NCBI GenBank assembly: GCA_964387585.1
Contig: CAYLWW010000029.1
Location: 1-18,534, forward strand
Direction of reading: 5' to 3'
DNA from: CAYLWW01 sp964387585
GTDB taxonomy: Bacteria > Pseudomonadota > Alphaproteobacteria > Rickettsiales > Midichloriaceae
DNA length: 18,534 nucleotides
The notes beneath the pieces are model-generated. The model had not been told where the DNA came from. It saw only the letters and a list, made by a program, of their open reading frames with translations, and ran no database searches. How positions within the stretch are numbered: position 1 is the first letter of the stretch; each line of letters begins with the position of its first letter. Of this stretch, positions 8,381 through 15,774 are shown in pieces. Position numbers and translations under genes: made by a program.

Positions 8381-9007
8381 TTAATCAGCGTTAGCCCTTT
8401 TCTTTTGTTTGAACAGTTTTTTTAAGTAAAATTCTTTTTTTATTTTTGATAAATGGTCGACAAAAACAATGCCATTAGTGTGGTCTATCTCATGTTGAAT
8501 ACACACTGATAATAAGCCTTCAGGAACTACTAACTTTTGTTCTTTACCATAATAATCTAGATATTGCACTGTAATATTATCAGGCCTTAGTACATCAGCA
8601 TAAATTCCTGGAAAAGATAAGCATCCTTCTTTATACTCACTCAAACTTTCTGATCTTTCTATAATCTCTGGATTAACCATAAACAAAGGTTCACCGCCAT
8701 GTTGAATTGGATGATGACCGCAAGCATCGTTTATGCAGCTGTGGTTATCAGTTCTTTGGTCAACATCAATCACTATTATTTTTTTTAGTACTCCTACTTG
8801 AACAGCAGCTAAGCCTACACCATTATTAGCGTACATTGTTGCTAACATATTATCCATGAATTGGCGAGTTTCATCATCAACATTTAAAACTTTTTCAGAT
8901 TTTAGATGCAATAATGGATCTGGCTCTATAACTATTGGCAATATGGTAGGGGTGTTTTTTAAAATAGATTTGGAGCTTTCTAATAATATGCTTTCTGTAT
9001 TAGCCAT
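8381..9007 (-). CDS. Peptide deformylase, copy 1 (full length)
   Basis: This metalloenzyme removes the formyl group from the N-terminal Met of nascent proteins. All three active-site motifs are present: GVGLAAVQ (63-70), EGCLS (127-131, metal ligand C129) and QHEIDH (171-176, ligands H172 and H176, catalytic E173). The canonical QHExDHL has Thr after the His here (HTNG). Residues 1-22 form an extra N-terminal stretch before LPIVIEPDP. An inserted loop (84-106) is rich in His and Cys. The C-terminal basic helix after VFVDHLSKIKK is complete, giving 208 residues. It lies 101 bases downstream of the second def copy and shares a near-identical core with it. It is probably the main functional deformylase. 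Confidence 0.93.
   Translation of the reverse strand: MANTESILLESSKSILKNTPTILPIVIEPDPLLHLKSEKVLNVDDETRQFMDNMLATMYANNGVGLAAVQVGVLKKIIVIDVDQRTDNHSCINDACGHHPIQHGGEPLFMVNPEIIERSESLSEYKEGCLSFPGIYADVLRPDNITVQYLDYYGKEQKLVVPEGLLSVCIQHEIDHTNGIVFVDHLSKIKKEFYLKKLFKQKKRANAD
8756..8904 (-). repeat. 149-nt def core repeat, copy in def 1
   Basis: This block and 9430-9578 differ at only 5 of 149 positions by my count (about 97% identity), while the flanking parts of the two genes differ much more. It encodes about residues 35-84 of def copy 1, including GVGLAAVQ. It is a direct repeat with a 674-base offset. Confidence 0.85.
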
Positions 9008-9108
9008 TTTCTATAAAGATTATACAGTTAAAACTAGTGCTATTTTATAGCACAATAATCAATGATACTTAACAAAAAAGATATACTAAATATTAATTAA
9101 TTTTTAAA

Positions 9109-9708
9109 TTACGAGTAGTCAGTAAAAACAATGCCATTAGTATGGTCTATCTCATGCTGAATACATACTGCTAGTATTCCACCATTAACTTTTAGTTCTT
9201 GTTCTTTGCCATTATAGTCTAGATATTGTACTACAATATTACTAGGTCTGGCTACTTCAACTTCAATTCCTGGAAAAGACAAACATCCTTCTTTGAATAG
9301 GGATAATTTTTCTGATTTTTCTATAATTTCAGCATTAACCATAAATAATGGCTTACCACTATGCTGAATAGAGCTAGTTTTACAGTAAGGATTTGCACTA
9401 CGAGTATTGGTACAATAATTAATGTGAATTTGGTCAACATCGATCACTATTATTTTTTTTAGTGCTCCTACTTGAACAGCAGCTAAGCCTACACCATTAT
9501 TAGCGTACATTGTTGCTAACATGTCATCCATGAATTGGCGAGTTTCATCATCAACATTTGAAACTTTTTCAGATTTTAAGAGTAAAATAGGATCTGGGTC
9601 AACAACTACAGGCAATACGCTGCAAGTGTTTTTTGAGTTGAATTGGCATTTTTCTAATGGGGTGCTGTATTGTGATTTTTCTAATGAGGTATGTTCTATA
9701 TTAGCCAT
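9109..9708 (-). CDS. Peptide deformylase, copy 2 (lacks C-terminal helix)
   Basis: This is a tandem paralogue of the neighbouring def. The active-site set is intact: GVGLAAVQ (72-79), EGCLS (140-144, C142) and QHEIDH (184-189, H185, E186, H189). The protein stops at GIVFTDYS, ten residues after QHEIDH. The roughly 20-residue C-terminal helix of copy 1 is missing: a TAA follows directly and the next bases are AT-rich with more stops. The N-terminal extension (1-31) differs from copy 1, and the inserted loop (93-119) has Cys98 and Cys109. It may be active, since catalytic residues are upstream of the loss, or a decaying duplicate. It lies 57 bases after ffh, and both copies start MAN. Confidence 0.88.
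   Translation of the reverse strand: MANIEHTSLEKSQYSTPLEKCQFNSKNTCSVLPVVVDPDPILLLKSEKVSNVDDETRQFMDDMLATMYANNGVGLAAVQVGALKKIIVIDVDQIHINYCTNTRSANPYCKTSSIQHSGKPLFMVNAEIIEKSEKLSLFKEGCLSFPGIEVEVARPSNIVVQYLDYNGKEQELKVNGGILAVCIQHEIDHTNGIVFTDYS
9430..9578 (-). repeat. 149-nt def core repeat, copy in def 2
   Basis: Direct repeat partner of 8756-8904. It encodes about residues 44-93 of def copy 2. The five differences are scattered. The sharp contrast with the diverged flanks suggests gene conversion. Confidence 0.85.
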
Positions 9709-9765
9709 TTTAAAATTATTTATATAGTTTAAAAAACATTAAAGATAATATAATATAATTTATTT

Positions 9766-11175
9766 CTATTTAACAGGAAAATCTTTAAGTAATCTATTTA
9801 ATAAGCTGGTTTTCTCTCTTTTTCCAGGTTTATTAAGTTTTTTTATCATGTCACCCATATTATTGAATTGCTTAATCAGCTTATTAACATCTTCTATTTT
9901 AGTTCCAGAACCTTTAGCGATTCTTTGCCTTCTTGATCCGTTCATAATAGAAGGATTTTTTCGTTCTTTAAGGGTCATTGATTTTATTATAGCTTCTTGA
10001 TGTGAGATCACCTTGTCATTTAGCATATCTGTATCTAGCATATCTTTGAATTTACTTATTCCTGGAATCATAGCTAATACTGAGGAAATGCTACCCATTT
10101 TACGCAAGCTTTGCATTTGTTGTAAAAGATCATTCATATCGAAATGACCTTTTTTTAGCTTATTTGCTATTTTTTCTGCTTCTTCAATGTTTATTGTTTC
10201 AGCAGCTCTTTCTACTAAAGATATTATATCCCCCATGCCTAGTATTCGTGAAGCTGCTCTTTCAGGTTGAAATTGTTCTATTTCATTTGGCTTTTCTCCA
10301 ACTCCAATAAATTTGATTAAACAACCAGTAGCAACTGACATACTAAGTGCCGCTCCACCTCTAGCATCGCCATCAACCCTAGTAAGTATAACTCCAGTAA
10401 TATCAAGATGTTGGTTGAATTCTTTAGCTATGGTGACAGCTTCTTGCCCTATCATAGCATCACTTACTAAAAGTATTTCTGTGGGCTTAGTTAAACTTTT
10501 AATATCTAGTAATTCTTTCATCAATTCTTGATCAGTATGAAGTCTACCAGCTGTGTCTATGATAATAACATCATATTGCTTTAATTTAGCTTCCTCTAAT
10601 CCTCGATGGCAAATTTCTATAGGGTTTTGCTCAGGAATGATAGTTAAGCTTTCTATCGATATTTGTTTTGCTATAGATTCAAGCTGTAATTGAGCTGCAG
10701 GTCTATATATATCAGTTGAAACGAGTAGAACTTTTTTTTTCTTCTTTTGCTTAAGTCTAAGAGCTAATTTCGCTGCTGTGGTAGTTTTACCAGAACCTTG
10801 TAGCCCAACTAACATAATCACTGCAGGAGAAGGAACTGATAGATTGAGTTCAAATTTTGTTGAATCATTTTCCAACCTATCTAGTTCGTTGTTCGCTAAT
10901 AATTCAGAATTCCCTCCCAATATATTTATTAATTCATCATGCACTATTTTCACTACCATTTGTCCTGGCATTATGCTTTTTAATACTTCAGTGCCTTTGG
11001 CTTTATATTTTACTTTTTCTATAAACTCTTTCACCACTGGTAAAGCAACATCTGCTTCTAATAAAGCTATCCTAACTTCTCTCATAGCTTTATCGATATC
11101 TTCTTCTGATAAGTGCCCTCTACCTTTGAGCTTATTTATTATTCCTATTAGGTTATTACTTAAGTTACTAAACAT
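9766..11175 (-). CDS. Signal recognition particle protein Ffh
   Basis: Ffh is the SRP54-type GTPase that binds signal sequences and 4.5S RNA and delivers ribosomes to FtsY at the inner membrane. The N domain (about 1-110) includes the conserved ALLEADVALPVV (37-48). The G domain has G1 GLQGSGKTTTAAKLA (124-138), DIYRPAAQLQL, G3 DTAGRLHTD (207-215) and TRVDGDARGGAALS. The M domain begins around GMGDIISLVERA and has LLQQMQSLRKMGSISSVLAMIPG and the RNA-binding region with GSRRQRIAKGSGT. Length 469 is slightly above the usual 450, with a charged insert near 86-110. A run of nine T bases (10732-10740), encoding part of KQKKKKK, is a possible slippage tract. It is the first gene of the minus-strand series. 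The SRP RNA gene was not found here. Confidence 0.96.
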   Translation of the reverse strand: MFSNLSNNLIGIINKLKGRGHLSEEDIDKAMREVRIALLEADVALPVVKEFIEKVKYKAKGTEVLKSIMPGQMVVKIVHDELINILGGNSELLANNELDRLENDSTKFELNLSVPSPAVIMLVGLQGSGKTTTAAKLALRLKQKKKKKVLLVSTDIYRPAAQLQLESIAKQISIESLTIIPEQNPIEICHRGLEEAKLKQYDVIIIDTAGRLHTDQELMKELLDIKSLTKPTEILLVSDAMIGQEAVTIAKEFNQHLDITGVILTRVDGDARGGAALSMSVATGCLIKFIGVGEKPNEIEQFQPERAASRILGMGDIISLVERAAETINIEEAEKIANKLKKGHFDMNDLLQQMQSLRKMGSISSVLAMIPGISKFKDMLDTDMLNDKVISHQEAIIKSMTLKERKNPSIMNGSRRQRIAKGSGTKIEDVNKLIKQFNNMGDMIKKLNKPGKREKTSLLNRLLKDFPVK

Positions 11176-11271
11176 TTTTTATATGAATTAAAACTGAATT
11201 TTGATATTTATTAGACTATTTACTTTTGCTATATAATATGCATATTTTACTTTAAATACATTAAAATAATT

Positions 11272-11280
11272 TGTTATAAT
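11272..11280 (+). promoter_or_regulatory. Extended -10 promoter upstream of flgK
   Basis: TGTTATAAT is a perfect extended -10 element (TGn plus TATAAT) on the plus strand. The -35 region 17-18 bases upstream (around 11251-11257, TTTAAAT) is weak, as is common for extended -10 promoters. Start would be near 11287, leaving a leader of about 170 bases before flgK. No flagellar sigma-28 consensus was evident. Confidence 0.45.
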
Positions 11281-11321
11281 AAGTTCTTTAATAATGGGTA
11301 GCTTTAGATTAAAGTTGCTTA

Positions 11322-11390
11322 TTTTAATCACTCTGATTTAAAAAACTTGAATACTTAGAAAATGACCTTTATAAATTGAAGTGATTAAAA
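11322..11390 (+). promoter_or_regulatory. Dyad in the flgK leader
   Basis: TTTTAATCAC (11322-11331) and GTGATTAAAA (11381-11390) are exact reverse complements separated by 49 bases. They lie inside the predicted flgK leader. A second short dyad (CTAAATT-aagcta-AATTTAG) lies just before the gene. These could form leader RNA structure, but in AT-rich DNA chance is possible. Confidence 0.35.
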
Positions 11391-11455
11391 AAATTAATTC
11401 ATTTTAAACAAAACCTAAATTAAGCTAAATTTAGTGTTTATAAAAAATAAAATTT

Positions 11456-13924
11456 ATGTCTAGTGAGATCTTAAACACTGCTTCGAATGCCTTTAAAGTT
11501 TCAAAAGAACTTATGGGTGTAGCCAGTCAAAATATAGCAAATGCTAATGTTAAGGGTTATGCTTCAGTAGATGCTGTAGTCGAAACTGTTGTAAATGGTA
11601 ATTCTCCTCAAGGCATAAAAATAAGTAAGCTCAAGAATAAAGTAGCCCGAGAGCTTGATAGTGCTTATAGCGCCCAAATTTCTAAAAGTGCTAAATCAAC
11701 TATTATAGCCGATCATCATAAAGAGATTCAAGATAAGTTAGGAGTGCTTAATTCTAAAGAGGGTATTTATACTACTTTAGTAGGTTTTAGTGACTCAATT
11801 AACGCTTTGCAACAAAATCCTTCTAGCTTATCGGAGCGTGATAGTGTAGTTAATAAAGCTATTGAATTCTCTAGATCTATTTCTTCGACATCAGAGGATT
11901 TAGAGAAGATGAGGATAAATCTTGACCAAAAAATAAAAACTAGCTTAGATCAAGTGAATTGTATTCTTGATGAGTTGTATGGTTTGAGTGGTAGAAGATT
12001 GGTAGCTTCTGAAGGAACATTTGGGTATCTTGAAATTGAAAATCAAATTAAAATTCAATTAAATAATCTATCTGAGTTTTTTGATATACGCCATTACTAT
12101 GATGATAAGGGATTACTTAATGTGCGTGTATTAACCAATGACATGCCTTTAGTTGGTCCTACGCGCATGCAATTTGAATATGATGCTGTAAAAGATAGTA
12201 ATGTATTTATTGAAAATAAAAAGCTTAATCCTATCAATATAGTTGTTTATGATTCTAATAATGTTCCTAGCTCTAGCTACATCACTTTAGTTTCTGGTGG
12301 TAAAAGCAGTGAAATTATGCATAGCTTAGATTCTGGTAAAATTTCAGGCATGCTACAATTAAGGGATAATGATATTCCTAACATATTGAAATTATTGGAT
12401 ACTATATCTGAACAAACAGCAGTGCAATTCAATAAAATCCATAACCTTGGTTCTGGCTCTATGGCTGCTCAGTATTTGCGATCAAGCAATGCAGTAACTT
12501 ATGCTGATACTTTGCATGGTAAAGGTGAGGTGATGATAAACTTAATTGATTTAAATTCAAAAGGTGATCCTCTAAAGTTAGTTGATTATGGTTATGTTGC
12601 TCCCTTAAAAATAGATTTCTCTAATCTGAACACCAATATTGCTCCTGGTTTTTTTAACGTTCAAGGCATATTATCTGAAATTAATAGTTATTATGGAGCT
12701 TTATATAACGGAACAAGAGCTGAGATGGGGGCTATTTATGATATTAAATTAGCTGCTACGAGTAAAGACGCTAACCCTACTGGGGTTGGCAGTAGTATGA
12801 GCTTTGATTTTGATCTTACTTCTTACTCTACAGATGATAAAGTAAAAGATTCTAAGTTTACTGTTAAGCGTGTTCAAGCAAGAGATGCTAGTGGTGCTGC
12901 TATAACTAGTAGAATAACAGGTAACTATAATATTGATATCAAAAATGGTGAAAGAATTAGAAGTGGTAACAATGATGGGCCAGGCATATCTTTGAGTGAT
13001 TTATCTGGAACATATCCTTATGAAGTAGAGGTTGAAGTCGAAGTTATAACCAACGGTACTAAAGATAAAGCTACTTTAATTTTTAAAATAGATAAGCCCA
13101 ATTTGTTTGATACAGAAAATGTTAATCAATTACTTAATAAGCGTTTTTCAGTATCTAAGGTAGCTGTTGATGATAAAAAGATAGTAAAATTATTCAAAGG
13201 TATAGCTGATGTTGTTCCATTATCAGCTACTTTAGTTGATAAAGATGGAGCAGAAATCATAAGCGGAAATCATCGAGAAGTAGGTTTTATTCGAATAAAA
13301 ACTGGGAAGGATAGCTGGCGTTTAGCAATAGGTCAGGATAAAGATTATGCTAGTGATATTAGCGGTGAAATTAATGGCAAAAATGTAGTCAATAAACCTT
13401 TTAGTGAATTCTTTGGGTTAAATGATTTATTTGTTTTTGATGATTCTTTAAGTAAGAAAGGCATAGGATTTAAAGTTCGTGATGATATAACAGAAAATTC
13501 GAATCTATTTTCAGTGGGAGTAATGACCCCTTATAAAAAAGGGGTTATGGATGATGAAGTTCCTGCGTTTTTCTATAATTTAGGTTCTAGTAATAATAAT
13601 CTACTTTCTGAGTATCAAAATATCCAAAATAGTTCTATTTTTTTCTCAGAAAGTGGTGATACACCAGCTACTTATGCTACTTTAGCTAGCTACGCTGCAG
13701 ACATTATAAAAGTTGTTGATAATAATACTAAAAAAGTAATTAGTGTATCTGAATCTGAATCAGGTTTGAAAGAAGATATTGCTAATCAAATACAAAATAT
13801 AACAGGAGTGAGTACCGATGCGCAGATGGCTAATGTAATGACTTTTAACTACACTGCTATCGCTAGTTCTAAAGTCATGACTACTGTAAAAGAAATGATG
13901 AGAGTTTTATTTGATACTTTTTAA
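11456..13924 (+). CDS. Flagellar hook-associated protein FlgK
   Basis: FlgK (HAP1) is exported by the flagellar type III apparatus and forms the first junction layer between hook and filament. The N-terminal rod-type motif GVASQNIANANVKGY (21-35) is diagnostic. The region to about 180 is helical, with PSSLSERDSVVNKAIEFSRS typical of FlgK. The C-terminus carries the conserved coiled-coil pair, ending FNYTAIASSKVMTTVKEMMR. At 822 residues it is longer than the E. coli protein (547). The extra length is in the middle, rich in Asp, Ser, Asn and beta-type sequence, corresponding to the surface-exposed domains. It has no cleavable signal, as expected. flgL follows after 34 bases on the same strand, so the two form an operon. 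The start is ATG after an A-rich leader with no clear ribosome binding site. Confidence 0.92.
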   Translation: MSSEILNTASNAFKVSKELMGVASQNIANANVKGYASVDAVVETVVNGNSPQGIKISKLKNKVARELDSAYSAQISKSAKSTIIADHHKEIQDKLGVLNSKEGIYTTLVGFSDSINALQQNPSSLSERDSVVNKAIEFSRSISSTSEDLEKMRINLDQKIKTSLDQVNCILDELYGLSGRRLVASEGTFGYLEIENQIKIQLNNLSEFFDIRHYYDDKGLLNVRVLTNDMPLVGPTRMQFEYDAVKDSNVFIENKKLNPINIVVYDSNNVPSSSYITLVSGGKSSEIMHSLDSGKISGMLQLRDNDIPNILKLLDTISEQTAVQFNKIHNLGSGSMAAQYLRSSNAVTYADTLHGKGEVMINLIDLNSKGDPLKLVDYGYVAPLKIDFSNLNTNIAPGFFNVQGILSEINSYYGALYNGTRAEMGAIYDIKLAATSKDANPTGVGSSMSFDFDLTSYSTDDKVKDSKFTVKRVQARDASGAAITSRITGNYNIDIKNGERIRSGNNDGPGISLSDLSGTYPYEVEVEVEVITNGTKDKATLIFKIDKPNLFDTENVNQLLNKRFSVSKVAVDDKKIVKLFKGIADVVPLSATLVDKDGAEIISGNHREVGFIRIKTGKDSWRLAIGQDKDYASDISGEINGKNVVNKPFSEFFGLNDLFVFDDSLSKKGIGFKVRDDITENSNLFSVGVMTPYKKGVMDDEVPAFFYNLGSSNNNLLSEYQNIQNSSIFFSESGDTPATYATLASYAADIIKVVDNNTKKVISVSESESGLKEDIANQIQNITGVSTDAQMANVMTFNYTAIASSKVMTTVKEMMRVLFDTF

Positions 13925-13958
13925 ATAAAAAAAACTATAATAAATTATTTAATATTAT

Positions 13959-14909
13959 ATGACCGATATTACATCAACTACATCGGATTTATCCTTATTC
14001 AATAGAGCTGTTAATACAACTAATAGAGCTTATGTTAAAATAGATAAAGCAGCTAAAGCTATTACTTCGGATATTCCTAAACCTCATATGTATGAGCTAG
14101 ATTCTTCTGTAGTTAGTGAATCATTAAATTTAGAAAATACTATAAAGAGTGCTGAAGTTGATCTTAAGACATATAAAATACTTGACGCCGAATTAAGTAC
14201 TTATAATACTAAAAATCAAGATATACTTAATATTGCTAAAGAAGCGCAGAAATTGGCTTACTCTGCTATGAATATGCAGCAAAATCCTTCAAGTGGTGCT
14301 AAATTAGATGTGAAAGAAGAGGCTAAATATCTCCTGACAAAGTTGCAAGAAGCTTTAAATTCATCCTATAATGGTATGCAGCTTTTTTCGGGAGATAAAG
14401 ACCAAGTTAAATCTGTATCAGATCTAGTTAACGTCATTAATGTAATAGGCGATCAAATAAACACAAATTATTATCAAGGGGGAGTAGATAAGCAAAAAAT
14501 TTTTATTAATGGCGAAAGCTTTACCTATGGCTCTACAGCTGCTGATAACGGTGTGAAATATTTAATTGCTACCTTATCTACGTTAAGGGATTCTCAAATA
14601 TCTCCAGGTAATATTAGTAAAGGTATGGTTGATAAGGCTATAGAGTTTTCTAGTACCGCTTTATCTGGAGTGGGAGATATGCTACAAAAGAGTGGTAGTG
14701 TTCAAGCTGTACTTAAATCCACAATAGAAAAAACTGAATTACTATTAGATGATAGTAATAAATTATATACTCAATTAGTTGGAAATAATCTTATTAAAAG
14801 CACAGAGTTATATTCAGAATTTATGTCTTTATCTTATCAATTAACTATATGTCAGAATTTATCAGCTAAATTGTTAAATCCTGAAATGCATTTATTTTAT
14901 TATATTTAG
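13959..14909 (+). CDS. Flagellar hook-filament junction protein FlgL
   Basis: FlgL (HAP3) forms the second junction layer, between FlgK and flagellin. The 316-residue protein has the flagellin-like plan: N-terminal helices (about 40-140, with AYSAMNMQQNPSSGAKLDVK), a short central beta region with the FlgL-like NSSYNGMQLFSGDKDQV (133-149), and C-terminal helices (about 225-305) with KSTELYSEFMSLSYQLTICQ. The conserved N-terminal RvsT/L motif of flagellin is not clear, and identity is weak at both ends, so part of this call rests on its place directly after flgK. A flagellin-like protein is the alternative. The terminal residues (LNPEMHLFYYI) differ from the usual LLDYL-type end. Confidence 0.8.
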   Translation: MTDITSTTSDLSLFNRAVNTTNRAYVKIDKAAKAITSDIPKPHMYELDSSVVSESLNLENTIKSAEVDLKTYKILDAELSTYNTKNQDILNIAKEAQKLAYSAMNMQQNPSSGAKLDVKEEAKYLLTKLQEALNSSYNGMQLFSGDKDQVKSVSDLVNVINVIGDQINTNYYQGGVDKQKIFINGESFTYGSTAADNGVKYLIATLSTLRDSQISPGNISKGMVDKAIEFSSTALSGVGDMLQKSGSVQAVLKSTIEKTELLLDDSNKLYTQLVGNNLIKSTELYSEFMSLSYQLTICQNLSAKLLNPEMHLFYYI

Positions 14910-14959
14910 ATTGTTCATCAAGTTGATGATTGGGCTAAAGGAGAAATATTGATTCATTG

Positions 14960-14987
14960 AGAGTTGTTTTTAAGTAAAAATAACTCT
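14960..14987 (+). terminator. Hairpin after flgL, possible terminator
   Basis: AGAGTTGTTTTT pairs with AAAAATAACTCT (12-bp stem with one G-U pair) around the loop AAGT. It lies 50 bases after the flgL stop. The following bases (ACTTATTTAAAGTTT) are T-rich but not a clean T-run, so termination strength is uncertain. Confidence 0.5.
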
Positions 14988-15027
14988 ACTTATTTAAAGT
15001 TTAGTTAGCCTAATTAGGATAGGGATG

Positions 15028-15304
15028 CTATGGCACTATTAACAAAAACAAAATAATTTATACGATTTAGAATATTAAGGGTGATTAAACTAAGAGAGAC
15101 ATGATCTATTTTATCAATTCTCATAGCAATCGTTTTGTTTTACTTAATTTTCTGCCAAAGAAAAACGCAATAATATGATGCTTTATGAAAATTGATCTTC
15201 AAGTGTTAATCTAGTTTAGATGGTGTCACTGGCATTGCTTCATGTGGTTTAAGTATTATATCTTTTATTAGCTATAAGATACTTTATTTTAAAGCAATTC
15301 TTGT
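15028..15304 (-). mobile_element. Decayed transposon relic B
   Basis: Plus-strand positions 15028-15095 match the complement of 305-241, starting ATGGCACTATTAACAAAAAC. About 15248-15304 match the complement of 231-171. The minus strand near 15189-15225 gives a broken reading like TPSK-L-LTLEDQF, then S-IILLRFSLAEN after a stop. This resembles the start of the helix-turn-helix part of IS5-type transposases (…KLTLEDQLL…). Frameshifts and stops make it non-functional. The family call is tentative; the repeat relationship itself is visible. Confidence 0.42.
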
Positions 15305-15690
15305 TCAAACTGTTTAAGTCGAATGTACAATTTTTTCTTTATACTGGAAATAGCTTACAGGCAATAATAGACTTGTTACTAATTACAAAAGCCATAGTTA
15401 TCACAAGTACCTTCCTTATCCTGAACTAGGGTAGGATGAAGAAATCATAATCCAAATCAAATATTTTTCAATTAAAAAGTAGTTATCACTAAGAATCTAC
15501 TATAATTATTAGATATCATCGAATAAAACATTTAATTATTCGTTATTTATATAATTTCGAGCTTTTTGAAATTTCTTGATTATCTTGATTGCAATTTTAG
15601 CTTATAATAGCGCTTAAAATTAGATTTCCTATTTCATATAATTTCTTACTTCTATTGTTCAAAATATTTATTTAAACTAAACTTTATTAG

Positions 15691-15718
15691 TTGCCATCTC
15701 ACTAATCTATGTTATACA
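15691..15718 (+). promoter_or_regulatory. Predicted promoter for the symporter gene
   Basis: TTGCCA (15691-15696) and TATACA (15713-15718) are spaced by 16 bases. Transcription would begin near 15725, about 50 bases before the ATG at 15775. Both boxes match consensus at 4-5 of 6 positions. Confidence 0.4.
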
Positions 15719-15774
15719 TAATTTTACAAAACTATCCCCATAATGTTTATTAATAAAAGAGTAATGCAATACTA

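Larger units (their letters stand above)
14910..15774. other. 865-bp gene-free stretch with transposon relic
   Basis: No open frame with credible protein features lies between flgL and the transporter. The stretch holds a hairpin after flgL (14960-14987), a small palindrome TCATCAA-g-TTGATGA (14915-14929), a decayed transposon piece (15028-15304), an 7-bp dyad CGAATAA/TTATTCG (15520-15542), and a promoter-like pair before the transporter. Dense stops occur in all frames. Confidence 0.6.

Noticed and set aside
8856..9050. Plus-strand frames opposite the def genes (also 9521-9727)
   Set aside because: They arise from the repeated def core on the other strand and have no motif of their own.
10732..10740. 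Nine-T run in ffh as a programmed frameshift site
   Set aside because: The full-length Ffh frame is open through the run, and no alternative product with known motifs follows a shift.
10778..11191. 137-codon plus-strand frame opposite ffh
   Set aside because: Antisense shadow of the Ffh N and G domains; ffh is unambiguous on the minus strand.
13526..13545. Hairpin ACCCCTT-ataaaa-AAGGGGT inside flgK
   Set aside because: Sits mid-gene in codons for a Thr-Pro-Tyr-Lys-Lys-Gly run; likely incidental to coding, and no T-tract makes it a terminator.
15305..15325. GTTCAAAC-like word as a possible tRNA T-loop
   Set aside because: No matching acceptor stem, D-arm or anticodon arm around it.
15410..15450. 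Imperfect palindrome around TTATCCTGAACTAGGGTAGGAT
   Set aside because: Too many mismatches to separate from chance; not found elsewhere in the window.
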